From Haemophilus massiliensis (lineage in GTDB: Bacteria; Pseudomonadota; Gammaproteobacteria; Enterobacterales; Pasteurellaceae), in NCBI GenBank assembly GCA_000752995.2, contig LM994632.1, positions 164,540 through 228,539 on the forward strand: a DNA stretch of 64,000 nucleotides, in the 5' to 3' direction. The position numbers and the translations under genes were made by a program. The notes below the pieces were generated by a model. The model was given only the letters and a program-made list of their open reading frames with translations. It did no database searches and was not told the origin of the DNA. Shown in pieces: positions 9,608 to 18,297 of this stretch (position 1 is the stretch's first letter; each line of letters opens with the position of its first letter).

Positions 9608-10651
9608 ATGTCGCTTTTCTCTCAACCGCCGCAGTCTATCTGTATTTTACGTTTGTCCGCTATCGGCGATGTTTGCCATGCGTTAGCAGCCGTACAGCAG
9701 ATTCAGCGCCACTGGCCGCAGACAACAATCACTTGGATTATCGGCAAAACCGAAGCCCGACTTTTTGCGCATGTGCAGGGAATCGAATTTATTGCTTATG
9801 ATAAAAAAAGCGGCTGGCAAGGCGTGCTGGCGTTATGGAAACAATTACGCGGGCGGCAGTTTGATGCGCTGCTGAATATGCAAACTGCCATTCGCGCTTC
9901 GCTAATTTCGCTGGGCATTCGGGCTCGCTATAAGGTTGGTTTCGGTCGGCAGCGAACGCGCGAAGGACAATGGTTGTTTGTTAACCGCCGCATTGAAGAT
10001 CCGCAATCTGTGCATGTGCTGGACGGTTTTCTGGCGTTTGTGCGCTATCTCGGTGTGCCGGTCGCGCCGCCGCACTGGGATTTGGGCGTGACTGAGGAGG
10101 ATAAACGGAAAGTGCGCGGCTATCTTGATGTTCAACGCAAAAATCTGCTGATTTCCCCCTGTTCCAGCAAAGCGGAAAAAGACTGGCTGCCGGAACGTTA
10201 TGCGCAAATTGTCAAGCTGGCGCAGCGGCATAATGTGCATGTGATTTTATGTGGTTCGCCAGCACCACGGGAAATGGAAACCACCGCGCGAATTGCGGCG
10301 TTATGTGATGTTACGCCGCTTAATTTGTGCGGTAAAACCAGTTTGCCAGAGTTAACCGCGTTGATCGGCATGGCGGATTTGCTGATCGCCCCCGACAGCG
10401 GACCGGCACATATTGCAACCACGCAGGGCACGCCGGTTATCGGCTTGTATGCTTATCATAATCCGCTGCGCACCGGACCTTATTATAATCTATCGGATGT
10501 GGTTTCTGTGTATGAGCAGAATGCGCTGCGCGAATTCGGTAAACCCTCCGCACAACTGCCTTGGGCAACGAAATTGAAGGGGAAAAATTTAATGGCGCAA
10601 ATTGAGGTGGCGGATGTTGCGGCGCACATGCGGAAACTGGGATTATTGTGA
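9608..10651 (+). CDS. opsX: ADP-heptose:LPS heptosyltransferase (OpsX/RfaC type)
   Basis: This is a glycosyltransferase family 9 enzyme of 347 residues that adds the first heptose to phosphorylated Kdo. Visible are the N-terminal SICILRLSAIGDVCHAL, the central LLISPCSSKAEKDWLPERYA, and the C-terminal ADLLIAPDSGPAHIATTQGTPVIGLYA donor-binding region. An upstream in-frame ATG at 9575 exists, but the start at 9608 has a Shine-Dalgarno (AGGA) and begins at the family motif. With waaA and kdkA this forms the inner-core set. Confidence 0.92.
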   Translation: MSLFSQPPQSICILRLSAIGDVCHALAAVQQIQRHWPQTTITWIIGKTEARLFAHVQGIEFIAYDKKSGWQGVLALWKQLRGRQFDALLNMQTAIRASLISLGIRARYKVGFGRQRTREGQWLFVNRRIEDPQSVHVLDGFLAFVRYLGVPVAPPHWDLGVTEEDKRKVRGYLDVQRKNLLISPCSSKAEKDWLPERYAQIVKLAQRHNVHVILCGSPAPREMETTARIAALCDVTPLNLCGKTSLPELTALIGMADLLIAPDSGPAHIATTQGTPVIGLYAYHNPLRTGPYYNLSDVVSVYEQNALREFGKPSAQLPWATKLKGKNLMAQIEVADVAAHMRKLGLL

Positions 10652-10689
10652 CGGCTTAAAAACAGTTAAATAATAACCGATTTTCCGCT

Positions 10690-10736
10690 ATAATAAGCGC
10701 AATTTTCAAGGCAACATTATCTTGTTGCCTTTTATT
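10690..10736 (+). promoter_or_regulatory. -10 element followed at once by a terminator, upstream of the ABC exporter
   Basis: A perfect TATAAT (10690-10695) is followed only about 12 bases later by a hairpin with 9-base arms AAGGCAACA (10708-10716) / TGTTGCCTT (10723-10731) and a T-rich tail. The exporter gene starts 20 bases further on. The hairpin could end opsX transcription or attenuate a transcript starting about 10702. Confidence 0.5.
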
Positions 10737-10755
10737 TTTAGATGTAGGAAAGGTC

Positions 10756-12600
10756 ATGTTAAATAAAATTTTTGCATGGTTTGAGCGACGCTTAAACCCT
10801 TATCCGGAGCAATCTCCGCAAACGCCGGGCAACGGTCTGATACGTTTTATCTGGTCGAGCTTGGACGGTATGAAAGGCTGGATCTTGCTGCTCTCGCTGA
10901 TGGTGGTCGGCACCGGGGTGATGGAAGCGGTGTTGTTTCAGTTTATGGGCGTATTAATTGACTGGATGGGGCAATATACGCCGGCGCAATTATGGGCGGA
11001 AAAAGGGCATTTGTTGCTTGCCATGGGCGCGGCGCTAGTTATCAGCGTAGTCTGGTTGTTTGTTTCTTCGTTGATTCGGTTGCAGACCTTGCAGGGTAAT
11101 TTCCCGATGCGTTTGCGCTGGAATTTTCACCGTTTGATGTTGGGACAAAGTCTGAGTTTTTATCAGGACGAATTTGCCGGGCGGGTATCGGCCAAAGTGA
11201 TGCAAACTGCGCTGGCGGTGCGCGATACGGTATTGACGATTGCCGACATGTTTGTGTATGTGGCGGTGTATTTTATTACCTCGGGCGCAGTGCTGGTGGC
11301 GTTAGACGGCTGGTTGTTGTTGCCGTTTGTGATTTGGATTGTGCTGTTTGTCGTTATTTTACGGCTACTGATTCCGAAACTGGCGAAAACCGCCGAACGT
11401 CAGGCGGATGCCCGTTCGCTAATGACCGGACGGATTACCGATGCCTATGCCAATATTGCCACGGTAAAATTATTTTCCCATGGTGCGCGCGAAGCCGCTT
11501 ATGCTAAGCGTTCCATGAAAGAGTTTATGCTAACCGTACATGCCCAGATGCGTTTAGCCACTTTGCTGGACACGCTGACCTATGCCGCGAATGTGGCGCT
11601 GACTTTGAGTACGGCGGTGCTCGGTATTGTATTGTGGCGGCAAGGTGCAGTCGGCGTCGGGGCGATTGCTACCGCCGTTGCGATGGCATTGCGGGTAAAC
11701 GGCTTGTCACGCTGGATTATGTGGGAATCAGCGCGTTTGTTTGAGAATATCGGTACGGTCAACGACGGTATGAATACGTTGACCAAACCGCACACTATTG
11801 TGGATAAACAGGATGCTTATCCGCTGAATGTCACGCGCGGTGAAATTCGTTTCGACGATGTGAGTTTTTCTTATGATGCGGCAAAACCGTTATTGACGCA
11901 TTTTAATTTAACGATCAAACCGGGTGAGAAAGTCGGTTTAATCGGTCGTTCCGGCGCAGGAAAATCCACAATCGTGAATTTATTGCTGCGTTTTTATGAA
12001 TGTGCGGAAGGGCAAATCACCATTGACGGGCAGGACGTTTGTGCGGTTTCACAGGAAAGCCTGCGCCGCCAGATCGGCTTAGTCACGCAGGATACTTCGC
12101 TGCTGCACCGCTCGGTGCGTGATAATATTGTTTACGGTCGTCCGCAGGCGACGGAAGAGGAAATGCTCAACGCCGCACAACGGGCGGAGGCGGCGGATTT
12201 CATTCCGTTTTTAAGCGATGCCAAAGGACGGCGCGGATATGACGCCCATGTGGGGGAACGTGGTGTGAAATTATCCGGCGGTCAGCGCCAGCGTATTGCG
12301 ATAGCCCGTGTGATGCTGAAAGACGCACCGATTCTGTTACTGGATGAAGCCACCAGCGCGCTAGATTCGGAGGTGGAAGCGGCGATTCAGGAAAGTCTGG
12401 ATAAAATGATGGAGAATAAAACCGTAATTGCGATTGCACACCGCTTATCTACCATTGCGGCGATGGATCGCTTGATTGTGCTGGATAAAGGGCAAATCGT
12501 CGAACAGGGCAGCCATGCGCAACTACTGGCGCAAAACGGGCTGTATGCGAAACTATGGCAGCATCAAAGCGGCGGGTTTTTAAGCGAGCATACGGATTAA
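10756..12600 (+). CDS. ABC exporter, fused permease and ATPase
   Basis: The 614-residue half-exporter has an N-terminal membrane domain (six helices between about residues 40 and 330) and a C-terminal ATPase. The Walker A motif GRSGAGKST starts at residue 397, the signature [14 protein letters not shown] at 506 and Walker B ILLLDEATSALD at 526, followed by the switch histidine in AIAHRLST. It presumably works as a dimer exporting lipids, peptides or drugs; the substrate is unknown. The length matches an uncharacterised H. influenzae exporter. It sits beside LPS genes but is not MsbA by sequence feel. A terminator hairpin lies upstream and a bidirectional one downstream. Confidence 0.9.
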   Translation: MLNKIFAWFERRLNPYPEQSPQTPGNGLIRFIWSSLDGMKGWILLLSLMVVGTGVMEAVLFQFMGVLIDWMGQYTPAQLWAEKGHLLLAMGAALVISVVWLFVSSLIRLQTLQGNFPMRLRWNFHRLMLGQSLSFYQDEFAGRVSAKVMQTALAVRDTVLTIADMFVYVAVYFITSGAVLVALDGWLLLPFVIWIVLFVVILRLLIPKLAKTAERQADARSLMTGRITDAYANIATVKLFSHGAREAAYAKRSMKEFMLTVHAQMRLATLLDTLTYAANVALTLSTAVLGIVLWRQGAVGVGAIATAVAMALRVNGLSRWIMWESARLFENIGTVNDGMNTLTKPHTIVDKQDAYPLNVTRGEIRFDDVSFSYDAAKPLLTHFNLTIKPGEKVGLIGRSGAGKSTIVNLLLRFYECAEGQITIDGQDVCAVSQESLRRQIGLVTQDTSLLHRSVRDNIVYGRPQATEEEMLNAAQRAEAADFIPFLSDAKGRRGYDAHVGERGVKLSGGQRQRIAIARVMLKDAPILLLDEATSALDSEVEAAIQESLDKMMENKTVIAIAHRLSTIAAMDRLIVLDKGQIVEQGSHAQLLAQNGLYAKLWQHQSGGFLSEHTD

Positions 12601-12615
12601 GCGGTTTTAACGCAC

Positions 12616-12653
12616 AAAAAAAGCAGTTGACCTCCTCGGTTAACTGCTTTTTT
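12616..12653. terminator. Bidirectional terminator between the exporter and the YfcZ-type gene
   Basis: A long stem (AAAAAAGCAGTTGACC and its near-complement) around a TCCT loop has A and T runs on its two sides, so it can serve both convergent genes. Confidence 0.88.
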
Positions 12654-12667
12654 GTTGGTGCCGAAAA

Positions 12668-12952
12668 TTAACGCAAACCCAGCTCGAAAATCAACGATTC
12701 CGCCTGACAGCTGAAAGTGAAATCCGCTTTCAGTAACACGCCGTCATCCGTTTTAGTAATGGTTGATTGAATCTGGCAAGGATCCGTTTCGGCATTTCTG
12801 GCTTTGCGGGTAAATTCCGCCAGCGCGTTTTGCGCTTCTTGTTCGTTGGCGTAGCGTCTTTCGACATGCGCGGTACAGTCGCTGTTGTCGATAACCGTGC
12901 CCACATCAAAGGTGTTACAGCCTACGCATTCAATGGGTTGTTCTTTTTTCAT
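12668..12952 (-). CDS. YfcZ/YiiS family protein (DUF406)
   Basis: This 94-residue protein is clearly of the YfcZ/YiiS family: CNTFDVGTVIDNSDCTA near the start, an alpha-helical middle with RKARNAETDPC, and the end FTFSCQAESLIFELGLR. Several cysteines are conserved. The function is unknown. The Shine-Dalgarno is a purine-rich GAGGAGT stretch just before the start. It stands alone between the exporter and gnd. Confidence 0.92.
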   Translation of the reverse strand: MKKEQPIECVGCNTFDVGTVIDNSDCTAHVERRYANEQEAQNALAEFTRKARNAETDPCQIQSTITKTDDGVLLKADFTFSCQAESLIFELGLR

Positions 12953-13024
12953 AGATACTCCTCTCGTTGGAAAACATCATTATGTACGGAAAACAGCCGT
13001 TTTTTTGACCGCACTTGAACAATT

Positions 13025-13046
13025 CCGCCCATAATCGAACGGGCGG
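13025..13046 (-). terminator. Terminator-like hairpin after gnd
   Basis: Arms CCGCCC (13025-13030) and GGGCGG (13041-13046) enclose a 10-base loop, 17 bases after the gnd stop on the minus strand. The following T tract is weak (AATTGTT). Confidence 0.5.
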
Positions 13047-13062
13047 GTGTCGATGCGATTAA

Positions 13063-14517
13063 TTATACTTCATAGGTGGTGGAAGCGGTATTGCCGCCGC
13101 GACCTGTCCAGTTGGTATGGAAGAATTCGCCACGCGGCTTGTCTGTCCGTTCATAAGTATGGGCGCCGAAGTAATCCCGCTGTGCCTGCAATAAATTTGC
13201 CGGTAGACGCGCGGAAGTGTAGCCGTCCAAGAAGGTGATCGCAGAGGCCATACAAGGCATCGGAATCCCCGCTTCCACCGATTTTGCCACTACTTTGCGC
13301 CAATCCGGCAACGCGTTTTCCAGAATATTTTTGAAATACGGATCCGAACCTAAAAAGACCAGATTAGGATCGGTTTGATAGGCATCGCGGATATTGCCCA
13401 AGAAACGACTGCGGATAATACAGCCTTCGCGCCATAATAAAGCGGTTGCGCCGTAGTTGATGTTCCAATTGAAATGCTCGGAGGCTTCACGTATCAGCAT
13501 AAAGCCTTGCGCATAGGAGATGATTTTCGACGCCAGTAAGGCTTTGCGTACCGCTTCGATCCATACTTGTTTATCGCCTTCAATCGGCGCAATAGTTTTA
13601 TTGAACAGTTTCGCCGCATCGGTGCGCTGTTCTTTAAAGGCGGATACGCAGCGCGCAAAAACCGCTTCGGTAATCAGCGTAAGCGGAATACCGAAATCCA
13701 GCGCGTTGATACCGGTCCATTTACCGGTGCCTTTCTGGCCTGCGGTATCCAGAATTTTTTCCACCAGCGGCTGACCGTCGCTGTCTTGGTAACCGAGAAT
13801 ATCGGTAGTAATATCAATCAGATAGCTGTCAAGCTCAGTGTTTTTCCAGTCGGCGAAGATGCGTTGCATTTCAGCATAGCTTAAGCCTAAACCTTCTTTA
13901 AGGAACTGATAGGCTTCGCAGATAAGCTGCATGTCGCCGTATTCAATGCCGTTGTGTACCATTTTGACGAAATGACCGGCGCCTTCTTTACCGACCCAAT
14001 CACAGCAAGGTTCGCCTTTGTCGGTTTTGGCGGCGATGGCCTGTAAAATAGGTTTGACATAAGGCCAGGCTTCTTCGTTTCCGCCCGGCATAATTGACGG
14101 TCCGCGGCGGGCGCCTTCTTCACCGCCGGAGACACCGGTGCCGACAAAGCGGATGCCTTTTTCTGCCAGTGCTTTGACGCGGCGGTTTGAGTCCGGGTAA
14201 TTGGAATTGCCACCGTCGATAATAATATCGCCCGCCTCAAGATGCGGCAACAATGCGTCGATAAACTGATCAACCACCTCGCCGGCACGCACCATTAACA
14301 TAATTTTACGTGGTTTTTCTAACTTCACCGCCAAATCTTCTAACGAATAGGCACCGATCACATTAGTGCCTTTCGCCGCGCCTTGTAAAAATTCGTCCAC
14401 TTTTGAGGTGGTGCGGTTGAACGCCACCACTTTAAAGCCATGGTCGTTCATATTTAAAATGAGGTTTTGCCCCATTACGGCGAGTCCGATAACGCCGATG
14501 TCGCCTTTTACTGACAT
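13063..14517 (-). CDS. gnd: 6-phosphogluconate dehydrogenase, decarboxylating
   Basis: This enzyme oxidises 6-phosphogluconate to ribulose 5-phosphate and CO2 with NADP+, the last oxidative pentose phosphate step. The 484-residue product starts with the Rossmann fold GVIGLAVMGQNL, carries the signature IIDGGNSNYPDS, GVSGGEEGARRGPSIMPGG, and the catalytic KMVHNGIEYGDMQL region, and ends with the all-helical domain. The frame is open to 14586, but 14517 has a good Shine-Dalgarno (CAGGAG) and matches the family start. It belongs to the gnd-pgl-zwf neighbourhood, from which it is separated by decayed DNA. Confidence 0.97.
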   Translation of the reverse strand: MSVKGDIGVIGLAVMGQNLILNMNDHGFKVVAFNRTTSKVDEFLQGAAKGTNVIGAYSLEDLAVKLEKPRKIMLMVRAGEVVDQFIDALLPHLEAGDIIIDGGNSNYPDSNRRVKALAEKGIRFVGTGVSGGEEGARRGPSIMPGGNEEAWPYVKPILQAIAAKTDKGEPCCDWVGKEGAGHFVKMVHNGIEYGDMQLICEAYQFLKEGLGLSYAEMQRIFADWKNTELDSYLIDITTDILGYQDSDGQPLVEKILDTAGQKGTGKWTGINALDFGIPLTLITEAVFARCVSAFKEQRTDAAKLFNKTIAPIEGDKQVWIEAVRKALLASKIISYAQGFMLIREASEHFNWNINYGATALLWREGCIIRSRFLGNIRDAYQTDPNLVFLGSDPYFKNILENALPDWRKVVAKSVEAGIPMPCMASAITFLDGYTSARLPANLLQAQRDYFGAHTYERTDKPRGEFFHTNWTGRGGNTASTTYEV

Positions 14518-14606
14518 ATTTTTCTCCTGTTGGTTTGAATTCTTTACAATGTTTTCAACATCATACCATATCAATGTTGTGTTCATAGTCCGAGTAAACA
14601 GATTGA

Positions 14607-14803
14607 TTATTCAACCTCTTTCACCATTTGCCCTGGCGGATTATAAAGTTGATATTTCATCATTTCACCGTCTTTGTACAAAATGCAGGTTCTGAGCTGA
14701 CCTTGTTCGGTGTAATCTGCCGACCAACCATCTGTTTTTTGGCATAAAGCGCCGAAAATATGGCGTTTTCTTTGCCGGAGACTGATTGCTCGACGGTGGC
14801 TAT
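14607..14803 (-). pseudogene. Remnant of a small unidentified gene, frameshifted and without a start
   Basis: Reading minus from 14803, the codons give I-A-T-V-E-Q-S-V-S-G-K-E-N-A-I-F-S-A-L. Coding character then shifts by one frame near 14747-14757 and continues as C-Q-K-T-D-G-W-S-A-D-Y and on to ...YQLYNPPGQMVKEVE, with a stop at 14607-14609. A TAA lies directly before the first segment and no start codon exists. The join is a protein-like C-terminal half (YTEQGQLRTCILYKDGE). I do not recognise the family. It lies just downstream of the small lipoprotein gene, so it may be a second small envelope protein that has decayed. Confidence 0.55.
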
Positions 14804-14811
14804 TTATCCGA

Positions 14812-15228
14812 TTAGCGTGTTAGCGAATAGTTCAATTGTACTTTTTTCGCTTTCGCCGCCTGTTCTAACGCCGCTTTATCGCTTTCGCTGTCACCGAGCA
14901 TATATAGCCCCACATTGCTTCCGATTTTCGGTGCTTGTTCCAGGGCATACAGCACGGTGGCTTTATTCAGCATTTGACTGTTTCCAATTACACCGATGTT
15001 GACATTATCCATCCCCAGAACCTGTATGATATTTGAGGCCGACGGAGAACCAGACGTTTTAATCATTGCGACAACCATCGTATTTGAAACTGCATTACTC
15101 GCTGCCGGAATATCGACGATAAAAGCCTGCTTGTCGTGCGGCATTTTTCCTTGAATATCTTTTAATGATACACCGGATGAACAGGCCGCAAGGCTTAATA
15201 AACAAAATAAAGTCAATAATTTTTTCAT
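14812..15228 (-). CDS. Small predicted lipoprotein of unknown function
   Basis: The 138-residue product begins with a typical lipoprotein signal (MKKLLTLFCLLSLAACSSG, lipobox L-A-A-C with Cys at residue 16). The mature part alternates short strands and helices (FIVDIPAAS, VVAMIKTSG, IIQVLGMDNVNIGVIG, VGLYMLGD) and ends with a charged helix rich in Ala and Lys. I recognise no family. It appears intact, with a plausible Shine-Dalgarno (AAAGGAATT), but sits in a patch of broken genes between gnd and pgl, where H. influenzae also has hypothetical genes. Confidence 0.7.
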   Translation of the reverse strand: MKKLLTLFCLLSLAACSSGVSLKDIQGKMPHDKQAFIVDIPAASNAVSNTMVVAMIKTSGSPSASNIIQVLGMDNVNIGVIGNSQMLNKATVLYALEQAPKIGSNVGLYMLGDSESDKAALEQAAKAKKVQLNYSLTR

Positions 15229-15357
15229 ATGTAATTCCTTTCATGTTAAATAATAATTGGCTGAATTAACCGCACTTTCTCAAGATATTTGCTTAATTTT
15301 GCGATATGTTTTCTAGGCAATCAATATGCCATATATATTGCTTATTCTTTGCAACTA

Positions 15358-15780
15358 TCAGGTATTTTCTAAAATAAAATCCACCGCCATTTGACTGTGT
15401 AATGCGGCAGTATCAAAAATGGCAGCGGCGAATCCGTTTACTTAATCAATAATCCGATTTCCGTGCAACCTAAAATCACGCCTTCGATGCCAAGTGCGGT
15501 CAATTTTTCAATCGTTTCTAAATAGAAAGTTTTGGATTGCGATAAGATTTTCTCTACACAAAGCTCATCAAAAATAATTCGATGAATTTCTTGTTGTGTT
15601 TGCGCATCCGGCACAATCGGCGTAATCCCACGTTCGATTAGACCATCCAGATAAAAATTGTCGCTCATGGTAAACGCTGTGCCTAATAATGCCACTTTGC
15701 TTAACCCTTGCGCCTTAATTTGATTTATTGTCTTGGTACAAGGTGTTACCGCTACAACCTGATTTACGATTATTAAATAA
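15358..15780 (-). pseudogene. Aspartate/glutamate racemase family pseudogene (5' truncated, frameshifted)
   Basis: The best-preserved part (15438-15695) reads LLGTAFTMSDNFY, LIERGITPIVPD and ...GIEGVILGCTEIGLL, the C-terminal half of the Asp/Glu racemase (YgeA-like) family with the second catalytic Cys in LGCTE. Upstream, the frame continues without a start through VAVTPCTKTINQIKAQGLSK up to about 15780, where it runs into unrelated sequence; the N-terminal half with the first catalytic Cys is missing. After the stop at 15438, the expected C-terminus continues in another frame (A-A-I-F-D-T-A-A-L-H-S-Q-M-A-V-D-F) to a stop at 15358. So there is one truncation and at least one frameshift. The product cannot be an active racemase. 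Confidence 0.75.
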
Positions 15781-15782
15781 CA

Positions 15783-15966
15783 TCAGCGCTGTAGAAAACA
15801 TTGCAATGCCTGTTCGGTAAAGGCATAAGGTAAATATTTCCAATGTCTCTCTTGAACTGTTTCGCCATTTTCTCCGTTTAAGGTCACAAATTTTGACCTT
15901 AAAAAAGCCTAAAATGAACCAATTTTCATTATTTAGATTTTTGAGATCACAATTTGTGATCTCAAC
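15783..15966 (-). pseudogene. Tandem remnants of an ORF6N-domain gene
   Basis: The minus strand encodes L-R-S-Q-I-V-I-S-K-I then a stop (15934-15966), and, further on, L-R-S-K-F-V-T-L-N-G-E-N-G followed by Y-L-P-Y-A-F-T-E-Q (about 15814-15903). After a one-base frame change comes G-I-A-M-F-S-T-A-L-M. These are two copies of the core of the ORF6N DNA-binding domain (typical LRSQIVTS ... LPYAFTEQGVAML), known from phage antirepressor-like and DinD-like proteins. The two small palindromes here (15880-15900 and 15943-15963) coincide with the repeated LRS-x-x-V codons. No start or full domain remains. It abuts the 3' end of pgl and fuses directly into the racemase remnant. Confidence 0.65.
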
Positions 15967-15968
15967 AT

Positions 15969-16667
15969 TTACAACAACTTCGCCGCCCCTTTATCCAAAT
16001 ACCATTCCGTAACGCCGTTTTTTGCTTGAATGCGAGCGGCGGGATAAGGCAGTTTTTCAGCGGGTACGTCTTGAATCTCCTTCAAAATTTCCGCTTTTGC
16101 CACCCCCGTGACCAAATAGGTAATCCGTTTTGCTTGCGCAATCAGTTTTGCCGTTTTTGAGATACGGATCTGACCGCTTTCAGGATGTTTGGCGATCACC
16201 GCTAAATTCGGATCGGCAAAATCTGTTTGGTACGGGAATAAGGACGCTGTATGTCCGTCTACACCCATGCCTAGGATAATCCAGTCAAAAACGCCGTCAG
16301 AAATGACCGCACTTAGTTCTTGTTCAAAACGTTTTAGTTCAAAGTGTGGTTCATTTTCGCCACGAATTCGGTGAATATTTTCCGCGGGGATTTGAATGTG
16401 ATCGAACAATAATTTTTGCACTTCGCCGTAATTGCTTTGTGGATCCTGCGGTGGCACCATGCGCTCATCTCCCCACCAAAAATGCAAATTTTTCCACCGC
16501 ACTTTTGTGGCAAAAGGCTCCGCCGCCAGTGTTTTAAACAGCAATTTTGGCGTACTGCCGCCGGATAAGGAAATATGCACCGGGCGATTTTGTTCGCTGT
16601 AGTCGCTTAATTCATCGGCAATTTTTTCTACCGCCGCCTGTGCGCTGTCAAAAATAATAGCTTGCAT
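15969..16667 (-). CDS. pgl: 6-phosphogluconolactonase
   Basis: Pgl hydrolyses 6-phosphogluconolactone, the second oxidative pentose phosphate step. The 232-residue protein is of the DevB/SOL type, with HISLSGGSTPKLLFKTLA near residue 38, WWGDERMVPPQDPQSNYGE (about 71-89) and ILGMGVDGHTASLFP (about 136-150). An upstream ATG at 16682 exists, but the start at 16667 has the better Shine-Dalgarno (GAGGAAT) and the family's length. It follows zwf by 66 bases and is probably in one operon with cysQ and zwf. Confidence 0.95.
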   Translation of the reverse strand: MQAIIFDSAQAAVEKIADELSDYSEQNRPVHISLSGGSTPKLLFKTLAAEPFATKVRWKNLHFWWGDERMVPPQDPQSNYGEVQKLLFDHIQIPAENIHRIRGENEPHFELKRFEQELSAVISDGVFDWIILGMGVDGHTASLFPYQTDFADPNLAVIAKHPESGQIRISKTAKLIAQAKRITYLVTGVAKAEILKEIQDVPAEKLPYPAARIQAKNGVTEWYLDKGAAKLL

Positions 16668-16733
16668 GATTATTCCTCGCATGATGTGATGAATATGCCG
16701 GATAAAGCCGCACGGCGGCGCCTTATCGGCGGT

Positions 16734-18224
16734 TTAAATCTTTTTCTTCATTAGACCGCTCGGTTTGCGCCATACCCGGCCGGTTTTGGCGATCATTTTG
16801 TCTGCTTCGATCGGCCCCCAGCTGCCGGATTCGTATTCATAAACCCGTCCGCGTTCGGCTTTGTAATCCAGAATCGGCTGGACGAATTTCCAACAGGCAT
16901 GTACCGCATCGGTACGCGCAAATAAGGTCGCATCCCCTTTCATGGCATCCAGCAACAAGCGGTCGTAGGCGCTCAGCAGACTTAAGGTGGCGAGATCCGC
17001 ATAGCGGAAATCCATCGACACTTCTTTGGCTTCAAAACCGGCACCCGGTTTTTTCAGCCCGAAGCGCATGGAAATCCCCTCGTCCGGCTGAATACGGATA
17101 ATCAGTTTATTTTCCGGCGCTTTCTGACTGAATACGGGGTGCGGCGTGGTTTTAAAGTGAATAACCACTTCGGTTACGCGCACCGGCAGCCGTTTTCCGG
17201 TACGCACATAAAACGGCACGCCCGCCCAGCGCCAGTTGTCGATTTCACAACGCAGCGCCATATAGGTTTCGGTGTCGGAGTCTGCCGGCACGCCTTTTTC
17301 TTCGGTATAACCTTTGAGTTTTTTGCCGTCGATTGAGGCGCCGGTATATTGACCGAGTACCAGATTGTTTTTCACGTCCTCGGCGCTTAACGGGTGTAGG
17401 CAGTGCAGGACTTTCGCCACTTCATCACGCATGGAATCGGCGTTAATGATCGCCGGCGGTTCCATGGCGACCATTGCCAGCACTTGCAGCAAATGGTTTT
17501 GGAACATATCGCGCACCGCGCCGGAACCGTCGTAATAGCCACCGCGTTCTTCCACTCCGATTTGTTCCGCGCCGGTGATCTCGACATAATCAATAAAATT
17601 GCGGTTCCACAGCGGTTCAAACAGACCGTTTGAAAAACGCAGCACCAGCAAATTCTGCACGGTTTCTTTGCCCAGATAATGATCGATACGATAAATCTGA
17701 TGTTCTTCAAAGAAGCGGTGGATCTGCACGTCTAAGGCTTTGGCGGTTTTGATATCATAGCCGAACGGTTTTTCTACGATGATCCGTTTCCAGCCGAATT
17801 CTTCGGTGTTTAAGCCGTGTGCCGCCAGACATTCCGGAATCACGCCGTACAGGCTCGGCGGCGTTGACATATAATATAATGTATTTCCACAGCTTTGATA
17901 TTTGTCGTGCAATTCGTCAAGGCGCGGTGTCAATTTGGCATAATCCGATGCTTCGGCGGTATTAATGGCCTGATAATATAGGTGGCTGCAAAATTTTTCC
18001 AGCGTGTCGCGGTCGGTTTTTTCGGTTTCCTGTAGTGCTTTGTGCATTTTTTGCCGGAATTCTTGGTCACTCAGCTCTGTTCGTGCGACGCCCAGCACGG
18101 AAAAGTGTTCGGTTAAACGTCCCATTTTGTATAAATTGTACAGCGCCGGAATCAGTTTGCGGTGGGTTAAATCCCCGGAGGCGCCGAAAATGACGATACA
18201 ATTATTTTCTGCATTAACGTTCAT
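16734..18224 (-). CDS. zwf: Glucose-6-phosphate 1-dehydrogenase
   Basis: Zwf oxidises glucose 6-phosphate with NADP+ at entry to the pentose phosphate pathway. The 496-residue protein carries the coenzyme loop [20 protein letters not shown], the EKPFG motif, and the active-site signature [13 protein letters not shown] (about residues 178-190). The C-terminal domain has [12 protein letters not shown]. It lies 73 bases downstream of cysQ and 66 upstream of pgl on the same strand, the order known from H. influenzae. Confidence 0.97.
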   Translation of the reverse strand: MNVNAENNCIVIFGASGDLTHRKLIPALYNLYKMGRLTEHFSVLGVARTELSDQEFRQKMHKALQETEKTDRDTLEKFCSHLYYQAINTAEASDYAKLTPRLDELHDKYQSCGNTLYYMSTPPSLYGVIPECLAAHGLNTEEFGWKRIIVEKPFGYDIKTAKALDVQIHRFFEEHQIYRIDHYLGKETVQNLLVLRFSNGLFEPLWNRNFIDYVEITGAEQIGVEERGGYYDGSGAVRDMFQNHLLQVLAMVAMEPPAIINADSMRDEVAKVLHCLHPLSAEDVKNNLVLGQYTGASIDGKKLKGYTEEKGVPADSDTETYMALRCEIDNWRWAGVPFYVRTGKRLPVRVTEVVIHFKTTPHPVFSQKAPENKLIIRIQPDEGISMRFGLKKPGAGFEAKEVSMDFRYADLATLSLLSAYDRLLLDAMKGDATLFARTDAVHACWKFVQPILDYKAERGRVYEYESGSWGPIEADKMIAKTGRVWRKPSGLMKKKI

Positions 18225-18297
18225 ATTGTTCCTAAATGTGATGTATCAAAGAGCTGTAATGATATGCTCAAAGCGGATAAATTACCAATAGTTCTAA

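Noticed and set aside
15880..15963. Two palindromes with TCACA/TGTGA-like cores as possible CRP or repressor operators
   Set aside because: They coincide with the repeated L-R-S-x-x-V codons of the ORF6N remnants, have the half-sites in the wrong orientation for CRP, and face no promoter.
16682..16682. Upstream ATG as start of pgl
   Set aside because: It adds only five residues, and the ATG at 16667 has the better Shine-Dalgarno (GAGGAAT) at proper spacing.
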